A stretch of DNA of 45,429 nt. It comes from Streptomyces diastatochromogenes (GTDB lineage: Bacteria > Actinomycetota > Actinomycetes > Streptomycetales > Streptomycetaceae). The position numbers and the translations under genes were made by a program. Location: positions 1 to 45,429 of the forward strand of contig LIQL01000026.1 in the NCBI GenBank assembly GCA_001418405.1. The letters run 5' to 3'. Shown in pieces: positions 7,934 through 15,268 of the stretch (positions are counted from its first letter, which is position 1; each line of letters opens with the position of its first letter). Under the pieces are notes generated by a model. That model was given only the letters and a program-made list of their open reading frames with translations. It searched no databases and had not been told where the DNA came from.

Positions 7934-9122
7934 GGGCGCGGAGCGTGCAGTTGACACCTGGCTCCAACGCATCCGCAAAGGCCCACCCGGACCGTTCCCA
8001 CACCGTCTGGTCGCCCGTGCCGTACAGGCATACGGCACCACGGCCCTGCCCGCGCGCCTGAGAGGGCAGCTCGTCGAAGCCTGGGAGTGGGCCCGCAACT
8101 GCTCCCTCGAACCCGGCAGTCAGGACTGGGCGACCGCTGCCTGGCTGGACTGCCTGACCGCCTCACTGCGCAACACCCCCTCCTACGGCGCGTACACGAT
8201 GACGTCACTTTTCGGCCAGTGGAGCCGTCTGGGCGACTTCCCCCGCCGCAACGCACAACTGTCCGCGCTGCTCACAGCAGACCTGATCCGGCACGAACTG
8301 CGGCGTGCCACCCACGAGGACCATCTCGGCGAACGCCGCTCTCGCACCACGGCAGCCACACTCCTCGCCCGCCATCTGGACGAAGACCGCGGCTGGAGCG
8401 AAACCAACTGCCGACCCAAACACCAGGGGGGCCCGCAAGCCATACAGCGCTGCAACCACCTGCTGTCCGCAGGCGGCCGTGGGCTACCCACCACCCTCGC
8501 ACTGCTGGTGGAGTCATCACTCCCGGTGGCCACGGCGGAGCCGGACGAGCCCCTGTTCATCCGCTCCGTACAGATCATGGAACTCCTCGCCGAGCAGGCC
8601 GCGTTCCACCTCAGGGAAACCCATCGGCAGGCACACGCCACCACCCCGGAGCCGTCCGCGCTGGCCTTTCTGCTGCATGCCACCGCGGACAGCCTCGACC
8701 GTGCCCAGCACGTCTTCCGCCTGGTGGCCACCATCGATCCCACCCAGTTCGCCACCATCCGCGCGGCCACCGCAGGCACGGGCGCACTGCAGTCAACGGG
8801 TTTCGCCCGCTTGGAACGCTGCTGCCGCGGTGAGGACGCGCTGCGTCCGGAGACCGTGGACGCAGTCGGGCTCGCAACAGCTCCGGCCCCCATCCCTTCG
8901 CTGTCCGCCACACTCGCACGCGTCACCACCCGTCTGGAGGCACACAACCAGACCGCAGCCGAACAGTTACGCATGGCCGTCCAGGCTGTGAACGAGCAGT
9001 GGCAACGGTGGAAGCGCACCCACCTCGGTGTTGCGAAGAAGATCATCGGCGATGTGCCAGGCACCGGCGGTACCGACGGTGTGCGCTACCTCGCCCGTCA
9101 CCTTGAGGAGCCGCTCCTGTGA
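7917..9122 (+). CDS. psmG: TDO-superfamily heme protein, likely tryptophan 5-hydroxylase
   Basis: A 401-residue protein whose C-terminal half aligns with tryptophan 2,3-dioxygenase. His369 in KRTHLGVAKKIIG sits where the proximal heme ligand is found, followed by GTGGTDGVRYL (382-392), the substrate-binding GTGGSSG loop of TDO. DEPLFIRSVQIMELL (210-224) matches the TDO segment LFI..HQ..ELW, but the distal His position is Val218. QSTGFARLE is a shifted form of the QS..FR carboxylate-binding motif. The protein has about 120 extra N-terminal residues compared with TDO. Changed distal chemistry beside a 5-HTP-type decarboxylase supports a hydroxylase making 5-hydroxytryptophan, the class of heme-dependent bacterial Trp hydroxylases described recently. 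The letter G follows gene order. Confidence 0.75.
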   Translation: MTTATEGAERAVDTWLQRIRKGPPGPFPHRLVARAVQAYGTTALPARLRGQLVEAWEWARNCSLEPGSQDWATAAWLDCLTASLRNTPSYGAYTMTSLFGQWSRLGDFPRRNAQLSALLTADLIRHELRRATHEDHLGERRSRTTAATLLARHLDEDRGWSETNCRPKHQGGPQAIQRCNHLLSAGGRGLPTTLALLVESSLPVATAEPDEPLFIRSVQIMELLAEQAAFHLRETHRQAHATTPEPSALAFLLHATADSLDRAQHVFRLVATIDPTQFATIRAATAGTGALQSTGFARLERCCRGEDALRPETVDAVGLATAPAPIPSLSATLARVTTRLEAHNQTAAEQLRMAVQAVNEQWQRWKRTHLGVAKKIIGDVPGTGGTDGVRYLARHLEEPLL

Positions 9123-10588
9123 AGCCCGCTGACGCGAAACCGCCCCACATGGACCACGACACCTTCCGCTCCCTGGGCCATCAGGCCATCGACTGGATCG
9201 CCGACTACTGGCAGCGTTTGGCGGAGCGACCCGTCGCTCCCCCCGTCGAACCCGGCAGCATCCGCGCCCAGTTACCGACGGCCCCACCCGAGTGCGGCGA
9301 GGACTTTCCCGTACTGCTGTCCGACCTCGAACGGATCGTGCTGCCGGGCCTGCTGCACTGGCAGCACCCCCGTTTCTTCGGTTACTTCCCCGCGAACGCT
9401 TCCGGCCCCGCCGTCCTGGCCGAGCTGTTGTCCGCGGGCCTGGGCATCCAGGGGATGAACTGGAACACCAGCCCGGCCTGCACCGAGATCGAACAGCAGA
9501 TGCTGGACTGGTTCGTGCACCTGCTCGGCCTACCCGAGCACCTCCGCGGTGGGGGAGTCATCCAGGACACCGCCTCCAGCGCCCTCCTGGTGGCACTGCT
9601 CACCGCCCTGCACCAGGCCAGTGCGGGCCGCACCCGCGACCACGGCACCGGCGAGTGCGGCTACCGGGTGTACCTGACCGCCGAGACGCACTCGGCGGCC
9701 CGCAAGGCCGCCGTCATCACCGGACTGGGCCTGCGGGCCATGTGCGAGGTGGCCACCGACGCCGACGGCGCCATGGACGCAGTCGATCTGGAAAGACACC
9801 TCCGGGCCGACCGGGCCGCAGGTCTGACCCCGCTGATGGTCGTGGCCACCCGAGGCACCACCTCCCATCTCTCCTTCGACCCCCTGGAGGACATCGGCCC
9901 CGTGTGTCGTCGGCACGGCGTGTGGCTCCACGTCGACGCCGCATACGCCGGAGTGGCCGCGGTCTGCGACGAACTGCGCTGGGTCAACGACGGCGTGCGC
10001 TACGCGGACTCCTACTGCACCAACCCGCACAAGTGGCTGCTGACCAACTTCGACTGCGACCTGCTGTGGGTGGCCCACCCCGAAGTCCTCGTCAGCGCCC
10101 TGAGCGTGCTCCCCGAATACCTGCGCAACTCGGCCTCCGAATCGGGCCGGGTGACCGACTACCGGCACTGGCAGGTCCCACTGGGCCGGCGCTTCCGCGC
10201 ACTGAAACTGTGGTCCGTCCTCCACTGGTACGGCGCCGAGGGGCTGCGCGCCCACATCCGCACCGGCGTTCGGCATGCCCAGCTCTTCGCGGACCTGGTC
10301 GGCGCCGACGACCGCTTCACCCTGGTCACCCCTCCCGCCCTCGGCCTGGTGACGTTCCGTCAGACCGGAACGGACGAGGAGAACCGGAACCTCCTGCAAG
10401 CCATCAACACCGAGGGAACCACCTTCCTCACCCACTCCGAGAAGAACGGCACCTTCTTCCTGCGCTTCGCCGCCGGCGGCACCCTCACCGAGGACCACCA
10501 CGTACGCGAAGCATGGCGCGCCGTCCAGAACGCGATCCCTCGCGCACAACACCTCGCCGGCGGCTCGGCTGATGCGCTGCCCGAGTAG
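9119..10588 (+). CDS. psmH: PLP-dependent aromatic L-amino acid decarboxylase
   Basis: A 489-residue group II decarboxylase starting at GTG 9119, which overlaps the previous stop (GTGA). Visible motifs are the N-terminal HWQHPRFFGYFPANAS substrate segment, WNTSPACTEIE, TAETHSAARKAA (PLP-stacking His), HVDAAYAG (the PLP nitrogen-binding Asp) and TNPHKWLL, with Lys305 as the Schiff-base lysine. The length fits AADC/tryptophan decarboxylases. It would turn 5-hydroxytryptophan into serotonin, the entry step of the physostigmine route. This is the last gene of the operon and is convergent with the aldehyde dehydrogenase gene, with a hairpin between them. Confidence 0.88.
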   Translation: MKPADAKPPHMDHDTFRSLGHQAIDWIADYWQRLAERPVAPPVEPGSIRAQLPTAPPECGEDFPVLLSDLERIVLPGLLHWQHPRFFGYFPANASGPAVLAELLSAGLGIQGMNWNTSPACTEIEQQMLDWFVHLLGLPEHLRGGGVIQDTASSALLVALLTALHQASAGRTRDHGTGECGYRVYLTAETHSAARKAAVITGLGLRAMCEVATDADGAMDAVDLERHLRADRAAGLTPLMVVATRGTTSHLSFDPLEDIGPVCRRHGVWLHVDAAYAGVAAVCDELRWVNDGVRYADSYCTNPHKWLLTNFDCDLLWVAHPEVLVSALSVLPEYLRNSASESGRVTDYRHWQVPLGRRFRALKLWSVLHWYGAEGLRAHIRTGVRHAQLFADLVGADDRFTLVTPPALGLVTFRQTGTDEENRNLLQAINTEGTTFLTHSEKNGTFFLRFAAGGTLTEDHHVREAWRAVQNAIPRAQHLAGGSADALPE

Positions 10589-10609
10589 GGACCGGCGCTT
10601 TCGGCTGGT

Positions 10610-10634
10610 GCTCCGGTCGTTCGCTGGCCGGAGC
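10610..10634. terminator. candidate terminator between convergent genes
   Basis: GCTCCGG (10610-10616) and CCGGAGC (10628-10634) form a 7-bp stem with an 11-nt loop. It lies 22 bp after the decarboxylase stop and 70 bp from the end of the convergent aldehyde dehydrogenase. There is no U-tract, which is common in high-GC actinomycetes. Confidence 0.4.
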
Positions 10635-10704
10635 CGGCCCGACGGCGGCTGCACCGCAGTAGCACCTCCGACACCAACTCCTCGCACTGGCAAGGGGCAG
10701 GTGC

Positions 10705-12186
10705 TCATTCGCTGATGGGGTAGCGCGGGGCCTGCGGGCCTTCGATGGTGATCCATTGGAGTTCGGTGAACGCCTCCAGTCCGGCCCGTCCGCCGGACTT
10801 GCCGTAGCCGCTGTTCCTCACCCCGCCGAAGGGGACCTGCGGTTCGTCGTCGAGGGTGGCACCGTTGATGTGGCACATGCCGGTGTTGATGCGTTTGGCG
10901 AGGTTCAGGGCGAGGGGGATGTTGCGGGTGAAGATGGCCGAGGTGAGGCCGTAGTCGTTGTCGTTGGCTACGCGCAGGGCCTCTTCGTGGCCGTCGACGG
11001 TGCTGACGGTGACCATGGGGCCGAAGGACTCCTCCTGGTAGACGCGCATGCCGGGTGCGACATCGGCCAGCACGGTCGGGGCGAAGCACGGGCCGTGGGC
11101 CGTTCCTCCCGCCAGCAGGCGCGCACCCGCTCCGACGGCGTCCTGGACCAGGCCGGTCAGGCGGGAGACGGTGTTCCGGCCGACGACGGGGCCGAGCACG
11201 GTCTGCGGATCACGGGGGTCGCCGTAGGTGATGGTGCCGGCCAGGGCGGCGAGGCGCCGGGTGAACTCGTCCGCGATGGCACGGTCGACGATGACGCGTT
11301 CGGTGGACAGGCAGCCCTGGCCCGAGTTGGCGAACGCGCCGAAGCCCACTGCGCCGACCGCGTGGTCGAGGTCGGCGTCGGCGAGGACGATGACCGGTGC
11401 CTTGCCGCCGAGTTCGAGGATCGCCGGCTTCAAGTGCGAGGCGGCCTTCTCGCCGATGATGCGGCCGACTCGGGTGGAGCCGGTGAAGTGGACGCGCCGG
11501 ACGGCCGGGTGCGCGATGAGTGCGTCGACCACGTCGGGGGCGTCCTCGGGTGCGTTGGTGACCAGGTTGAGCACCCCGTCGGGCAGTCCGGCCTCGGTGA
11601 AGCACTCGGCGACCAGGCCGTGGGTGCGCGGTGTCTGCTCCGAGGCCTTCATCACGACGGTGTTGCCGAGGACCAGCGCCGCCGGGAGGGAGGCGCCCAC
11701 CAGCAGCGCCGGGGCGTTCCAGGGAATGATGCTCGCGACCACGCCGACCGGCTTGCGGATCGCGATCGAAGTGCGCCCTGAGGTCTCGGAGGGGATGACC
11801 TCGCCGGTCAGGCCCTCGTGGGCGGCGCTCGCCGCGTAGCGGATCTTCTCGGTGAGGCCCTTGACGTTGTAGGCGCCCCAGGCGGCGGGGCCGCCCATCT
11901 CGGCGGTGATCGCCTCGGTCAGTTCCTGGGCCCGTGCTTCCAGCTTCTCGGCCGCTGCCCACAGGAAGCGGCGGCGCTCGCTCGGTGCCAGCGCCGCCCA
12001 GGCGCCGAACGCCTGCTCGGCTGCTTCGGCTGCGCGCACGACGTCCGCGGTGCAAGCGGCTGCGGCGCGGGAGGCCACCTGGCCGGTGAACGGGTCGTGT
12101 GCCGCGTAGCTCCGGCTGTTCGCCGCCGGCTGCCATGCGCCGCCGATCAGCAGCCGCTGGATGGGGGGCTCGGTGGTGGGGGTCAT
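10705..12186 (-). CDS. NAD(P)-dependent aldehyde dehydrogenase
   Basis: A 493-residue aldehyde dehydrogenase. Visible are IIPWNAPALL (154-163), FTGSTRVGRIIGE (234-246), ELGGK with the general base Glu258, and nucleophile Cys292 in NSGQGCLS. The C-terminal oligomerisation region PFGGVRNSGYGKSGGRAG is intact. It resembles vanillin/salicylaldehyde-type dehydrogenases, but the substrate cannot be read. I use ATG 12186, where the family N-terminus begins; the 41-residue extension upstream is Pro-rich and crosses a hairpin. It is downstream of the flavodoxin-like gene on the same strand. Relation to the biosynthetic cluster is unproven. Confidence 0.88.
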   Translation of the reverse strand: MTPTTEPPIQRLLIGGAWQPAANSRSYAAHDPFTGQVASRAAAACTADVVRAAEAAEQAFGAWAALAPSERRRFLWAAAEKLEARAQELTEAITAEMGGPAAWGAYNVKGLTEKIRYAASAAHEGLTGEVIPSETSGRTSIAIRKPVGVVASIIPWNAPALLVGASLPAALVLGNTVVMKASEQTPRTHGLVAECFTEAGLPDGVLNLVTNAPEDAPDVVDALIAHPAVRRVHFTGSTRVGRIIGEKAASHLKPAILELGGKAPVIVLADADLDHAVGAVGFGAFANSGQGCLSTERVIVDRAIADEFTRRLAALAGTITYGDPRDPQTVLGPVVGRNTVSRLTGLVQDAVGAGARLLAGGTAHGPCFAPTVLADVAPGMRVYQEESFGPMVTVSTVDGHEEALRVANDNDYGLTSAIFTRNIPLALNLAKRINTGMCHINGATLDDEPQVPFGGVRNSGYGKSGGRAGLEAFTELQWITIEGPQAPRYPISE

Positions 12187-12201
12187 GTGCTCTCCCGTCC
12201 T

Positions 12202-12232
12202 GCTCGCCCCGCCCTCGGGGGGCGGGGCGAGC
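12202..12232. terminator. 12-bp perfect GC hairpin between two minus-strand genes
   Basis: GCTCGCCCCGCC (12202-12213) pairs perfectly with GGCGGGGCGAGC (12221-12232) around a 7-nt loop. It lies in the 70-bp gap after the flavodoxin-like stop and just before the aldehyde dehydrogenase ATG. It could end the first transcript, attenuate the second gene, or stabilise the upstream RNA. Confidence 0.6.
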
Positions 12233-12256
12233 GGTGGTGGTGTGCGGGCTTCCGGG

Positions 12257-12841
12257 TTACCGCTGGGCGGCCAGGCCGTCGCGGTGGATGCGGGTCTGCT
12301 CGGCGACACGGCGGCCGAGGTGGCGCGCGGTGCTCAGGTCGGCGTCGTGCACGGCGGCGGTGTCGTTGAAGCTCTGCGCACCGGCGCCGAGGTAGAAGCC
12401 GAGCCGGTTGTCGTCCCCGGGGCTGGAGGCCGTGGTGTTCCAGCCCGGCAGCAGGCCCAGGCTGACCCAGAGCATCCCGTGCTGGGCGGCCAGGAGGGCG
12501 AAGTACTGCAGGGTGTGCATCTTGTCCCCGCTCATGGAGCCGGAGTTGGTGAATCCGGCGGCGAGCTTGTCGCTCCAGGCACGGGTCATCCATCGCTTGC
12601 TGGTGGCTTCGGCGAAGGCGTGGAAGGCCCCGGAGGCGGTGCCCATGTAGGTGGGGGAGCCGAAGATGATGGCGTCGGAGCCGTCCAGCACCTCCCAGTC
12701 CGTGTCGCTGAGGGAGGCGACGTCCACGCGGTGGACCTGCGTCCCGGAAACGGAGTGCGCGCCGTCGGCCACGGCCGTGGCGATCTGCGCCGTGTGACCG
12801 TAACCGGAGTAGGAGGCGATGCTGATCGAGATGTCGGACAC
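12257..12841 (-). CDS. flavodoxin/WrbA-like FMN-dependent protein
   Basis: A flavodoxin-fold protein of about 194 residues from GTG 12841, chosen because AGAGGAAA lies 5 nt upstream; ATG 12856 would add five residues without a ribosome site. The FMN phosphate-binding loop is ASYSGYGHTAQIA near the N-terminus. GSPTYMGTASGAFHAF and TNSGSMSGDKMHTLQYF are the second and third FMN-contact loops of the NAD(P)H:quinone oxidoreductase (WrbA-like) group. It is probably a cytosolic flavoprotein reductase. It is divergent from the TetR-type gene, sharing an intergenic operator, so control by that regulator is likely. Confidence 0.85.
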   Translation of the reverse strand: MSDISISIASYSGYGHTAQIATAVADGAHSVSGTQVHRVDVASLSDTDWEVLDGSDAIIFGSPTYMGTASGAFHAFAEATSKRWMTRAWSDKLAAGFTNSGSMSGDKMHTLQYFALLAAQHGMLWVSLGLLPGWNTTASSPGDDNRLGFYLGAGAQSFNDTAAVHDADLSTARHLGRRVAEQTRIHRDGLAAQR

Positions 12842-13081
12842 GGTGTTTCCTCTCATGGCGCCGGCGAGTGCTGGCGCGGCGTCTTCGAATGCCGACGAGC
12901 TGGACTGACCGTCCGCTCGCGCGGCGAAGAGGTGTGGGACGCGCTCGTACGGCCCGCGGTGCGCGGCCGGGACGAGAGGCCCGTGGACCCCTGTGTGGGT
13001 GCGGGCCTGTTGAGGAGCAGCCCTTGATCGACGATCACCTGTATCGCTGATCCGCTATTGAGCGTAGCACTGATAAGGCGG

Positions 13082-13103
13082 CGATACGCAAGAAGGCGTA
13101 TCG
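13082..13103. promoter_or_regulatory. 22-bp inverted repeat, likely TetR operator
   Basis: CGATACGC (13082-13089) and GCGTATCG (13096-13103) are perfect 8-bp arms separated by AAGAAG. The site ends 7 bp before the TetR-type ATG and lies in the promoter region shared with the divergent flavodoxin-like gene. Size and position fit an autoregulating TetR operator. Confidence 0.65.
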
Positions 13104-13110
13104 TTGTTCC

Positions 13111-13818
13111 ATGGATGAGGGAAGGCACGCCGCCAGGTATCGGGTTCTCCAGGTCGCAGCCGAGCTGCTGGAGGAGGGGGGTAGCGAGGCGGTTTCCACG
13201 CGGGCCGTCGCCACCGCGGCAGGGATCACAGCGCCGGCGCTGTACCGGATGTTCGGGGACAAGGACGGGCTGCTCGCCGAGCTGGCCACCCACGGATTCG
13301 AGATGTACCTGGCCGAGAAACACGAGGCACTGTCCCAATCCGAGGACCCGGTGGCCGATCTCTACCGGGGCTGGGACCTGCACGTCGACTTCGGCCTGCG
13401 ACACCCCGCGTTCTACCTGCTCATGTACGGAACGGCCCGCCCCGGTCGCAAGCCCCCGGCGGCCGACGAGGCGCACGCCCTGCTGGTGAGCCTGCTCGAA
13501 CGGGCCGCCGCCGACGGCCGCCTTCGGGTGCCGGTGGAGGAGGCAACCCACGTGGTCCACGCCGCGACAACCGGTGCCACCCTGGCGCTGATCGGCGAAG
13601 AGGCGTCACAGCGGAAACCATCGACCTCGACACGACTGCGGAACATCGTCCTCGGATCCATCACCACCGACCCACCCGTCGTCGCCACCGGCACGGACCG
13701 GGCATCCCGAGCGCTCGCACTCGATGCCGCGCTCACCCTCGAAGACGGCGCCGCGCCCCCCTTGCGTGCGACCGAGACCGCGCTGCTACGCGACTGGCTG
13801 CGCCGCCTCGCCGAGTAG
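13111..13818 (+). CDS. TetR/AcrR family transcriptional regulator
   Basis: A 235-residue regulator with an N-terminal helix-turn-helix at about residues 12-55 (VSTRAVATAAGITAPALYRM then FGDKDGLL), typical of TetR. A helical ligand-binding domain follows, with HPAFYLLMYGTARPG in its middle. There is no clear Shine-Dalgarno before ATG 13111, and the operator palindrome sits 7 bp upstream, so a leaderless or very short leader is possible. It is divergent from the flavodoxin-like and aldehyde dehydrogenase genes, which it probably represses. A ligand cannot be predicted. Confidence 0.87.
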   Translation: MDEGRHAARYRVLQVAAELLEEGGSEAVSTRAVATAAGITAPALYRMFGDKDGLLAELATHGFEMYLAEKHEALSQSEDPVADLYRGWDLHVDFGLRHPAFYLLMYGTARPGRKPPAADEAHALLVSLLERAAADGRLRVPVEEATHVVHAATTGATLALIGEEASQRKPSTSTRLRNIVLGSITTDPPVVATGTDRASRALALDAALTLEDGAAPPLRATETALLRDWLRRLAE

Positions 13819-13981
13819 ACCACCCGACGGCGCCCAGGAACTGCCCGACCGTGCCGGCCGGCCTGGACGGCTCCGGCCGCACTGCGCGGCCGACGACGTT
13901 GTGGTGCGCGGCCGGTACGTCCATGTGGGGCTCTAGCCGGCGTCGATGCCTTCGCCGGCGTCATGGACAAGCGGTAGGCCC

Positions 13982-14011
13982 GGCTTTCGGACCGCTGTCG
14001 TCCGGTCGCCC
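13982..14011 (+). repeat. dispersed 30-bp repeat, copy 2
   Basis: It matches 515-544 with three mismatches. Weaker similarity may continue for about 20 bp downstream of both copies. Confidence 0.55.
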
Positions 14012-14123
14012 CTCCACCTTTGCCGCGCGCCGCCTGGCTGCCTGGCCGCACTCCGAGGTCGGCCCGGCCTCTGGCCCTGCTGTTAGGGACTGCTTGAGAC
14101 CTTGGGGCGGGGCAAGAACTGAT

Positions 14124-14142
14124 CGCCTCAGATTGAGAGGCG
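14124..14142 (-). terminator. small hairpin after minus-strand gene
   Basis: CGCCTC (14124-14129) and GAGGCG (14137-14142) form a 6-bp stem with a 7-nt loop, 13 bp beyond the stop of the minus-strand gene at 14155. It could also serve the convergent TetR gene. Confidence 0.35.
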
Positions 14143-14154
14143 CAGGTTGGGCGG

Positions 14155-14517
14155 TTACCGGTCATCGAGGCGTTGAAGGATCTGCGTGAACTCGCCGTTC
14201 TCGAGCAGGCCAGTGAGGACCTGGGTCATGTTGGTGATGCCGGCATCGCGGACGATGAGGCCGTCCGAGACCCAGAAGTAGCGGCCTGCGAGGGCTTCCC
14301 CGCTGGCGGCCCATCGCTGCATGAGCAGCTCGATCTGGGCGAGGGTGATGATGGTCGCGCTCCACCGGGAGCCGTCCTTGAGGTCCACGAAGACGTCGAC
14401 GTTGTCCACCAACTCCACGTCCTCGTCGGCACTCGGCAGGAACGCGGCCTCGAACTGCTCTGTGCGGACGCGGTACCAGGGGCCGTCCCAGCTGCCCGGC
14501 GTTGTGCTGTGGCTCAT
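14155..14517 (-). CDS. hypothetical protein, 120 aa
   Basis: A coherent protein from ATG 14517 (MSHSTTPGSWDGPWYRVRTE). The frame upstream of this Met is low-complexity and not coding-like. Segments such as ELVDNVDVFVDLKDGSRWSA and AGRYFWVSDGLIVRDAGI suggest a small alpha/beta domain with acidic surface. It has no signal peptide, membrane segment or recognised motif. There is no obvious Shine-Dalgarno. It stands alone, convergent to the TetR gene and divergent from the zinc-ribbon genes. I recognise it only as a Streptomyces-style orphan. Confidence 0.55.
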   Translation of the reverse strand: MSHSTTPGSWDGPWYRVRTEQFEAAFLPSADEDVELVDNVDVFVDLKDGSRWSATIITLAQIELLMQRWAASGEALAGRYFWVSDGLIVRDAGITNMTQVLTGLLENGEFTQILQRLDDR

Positions 14518-14632
14518 CAGAAGAGTGTGCCGGGCCGATTTGCCCTCCTCAACTGATCTGCCGGACCCGAGTCGTAACCTCGGGGAAGGGGCCTCGTTAT
14601 GCAGCGGAGGGCTCGCGGGAGGGGAGGCGTGT

Positions 14633-14995
14633 ATGGCCTGGATCTGCCCATTGTGTTGCAGTGCCAACGGGGTGCCGTTCATCAAGAGTCCACCTGATGG
14701 CCTGCATCCCCTTCCGTGCTTGCACTGCAAGCGCAGTGTCTCCCTGGCGCACGCGCCTATGGCTGAGCTGGTGGCCTCCGCGCCGTGTAGCACTGGCGGT
14801 TGTACCGGTGCGGTCGTTGACCGCTTTCGGTATGGCCCGCAGGCTCAACTCGTCGCGGTGGATGAGGGATGCTGCACGTCATGCGGCATTCGCAAGCCGC
14901 GGGAAGCGCCCCGAACGGGGCGGTGTCTGCCCTCACCCGGTCCCAGGGGACACCTGCCCTTGCCGGCCGACCGAGTGGGTATAGAGGAGAGCTGA
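14633..14995 (+). CDS. small cysteine-rich (zinc-ribbon-like) protein
   Basis: A 120-residue protein from ATG 14633 with GGGGAGG 6 nt upstream. It begins MAWICPLCCSANGVPF and has a second pair in CLHCKRS, giving a CPxC...CxxC arrangement typical of zinc ribbons. A third cluster CCTSCG follows near residue 88. No other domain is recognised. It is followed after 10 bp by another small CPxC protein, so the two look like one transcription unit. Function unknown; metal binding or a nucleic-acid accessory role is a guess from the cysteines. Confidence 0.5.
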   Translation: MAWICPLCCSANGVPFIKSPPDGLHPLPCLHCKRSVSLAHAPMAELVASAPCSTGGCTGAVVDRFRYGPQAQLVAVDEGCCTSCGIRKPREAPRTGRCLPSPGPRGHLPLPADRVGIEES

Positions 14996-15005
14996 GGAAG
15001 TAACG

Positions 15006-15176
15006 ATGACTCCTGCCTGTCCCGCCTGTGGAAGTCCGATGCGGCTGAACCACGCGACCGTACAAGTACCCGCTGGAATCTGGTGGGTGTGCTGCGACCA
15101 GTTCTATCGGCGCCACGACGGCGAGCACGAAATGCAAGCCGATCATCCACTCAAACGGCTGGGGGTCGTCAGGTGA
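15006..15176 (+). CDS. 56-aa zinc-ribbon-like peptide
   Basis: A short gene, ATG 15006 to TGA 15174-15176, with GAGGAAG upstream. The protein starts MTPACPACGSPMRLN, a CxxC knuckle, followed by WWVCCDQFYRRHDGEH, which supplies two more Cys and two His. Its stop overlaps the GTG of the next small gene (GTGA), so the two are translationally coupled. The short length and clean metal-binding pattern make it a believable gene. Its role is unknown. Confidence 0.5.
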   Translation: MTPACPACGSPMRLNHATVQVPAGIWWVCCDQFYRRHDGEHEMQADHPLKRLGVVR

Positions 15177-15268
15177 GCGATCGTCACAAAGGAATGGAAG
15201 AAGACGAACCGCCCGAGAACATCACCTTGCCGGGGTCCGGTACTCATCGCGACGATGACGACGAGTAG
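15173..15268 (+). CDS. 31-aa acidic peptide, coupled to upstream gene
   Basis: GTG 15173 overlaps the previous stop. The peptide is strongly acidic (MEEDEPPENITLPGSGTHRD, ending DDDDE) with one Thr/Gly-rich stretch and no cysteine. It resembles short acidic peptides of unknown function seen in Streptomyces. A regulatory peptide or RiPP-like precursor are alternatives, but no maturation enzyme is adjacent. Confidence 0.4.
   Translation: MSDRHKGMEEDEPPENITLPGSGTHRDDDDE

Larger units (their letters stand above)
13819..14154. other. intergenic DNA without a gene
   Basis: No frame looks coding. The stretch holds the second copy of the dispersed 30-bp repeat (13982-14011) and a small hairpin next to the convergent gene. 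Confidence 0.4.

Noticed and set aside
9530..11089. 519-codon minus frame spanning decarboxylase and aldehyde dehydrogenase
   Set aside because: It mixes antisense of the decarboxylase with a shifted frame of the dehydrogenase. No motif.
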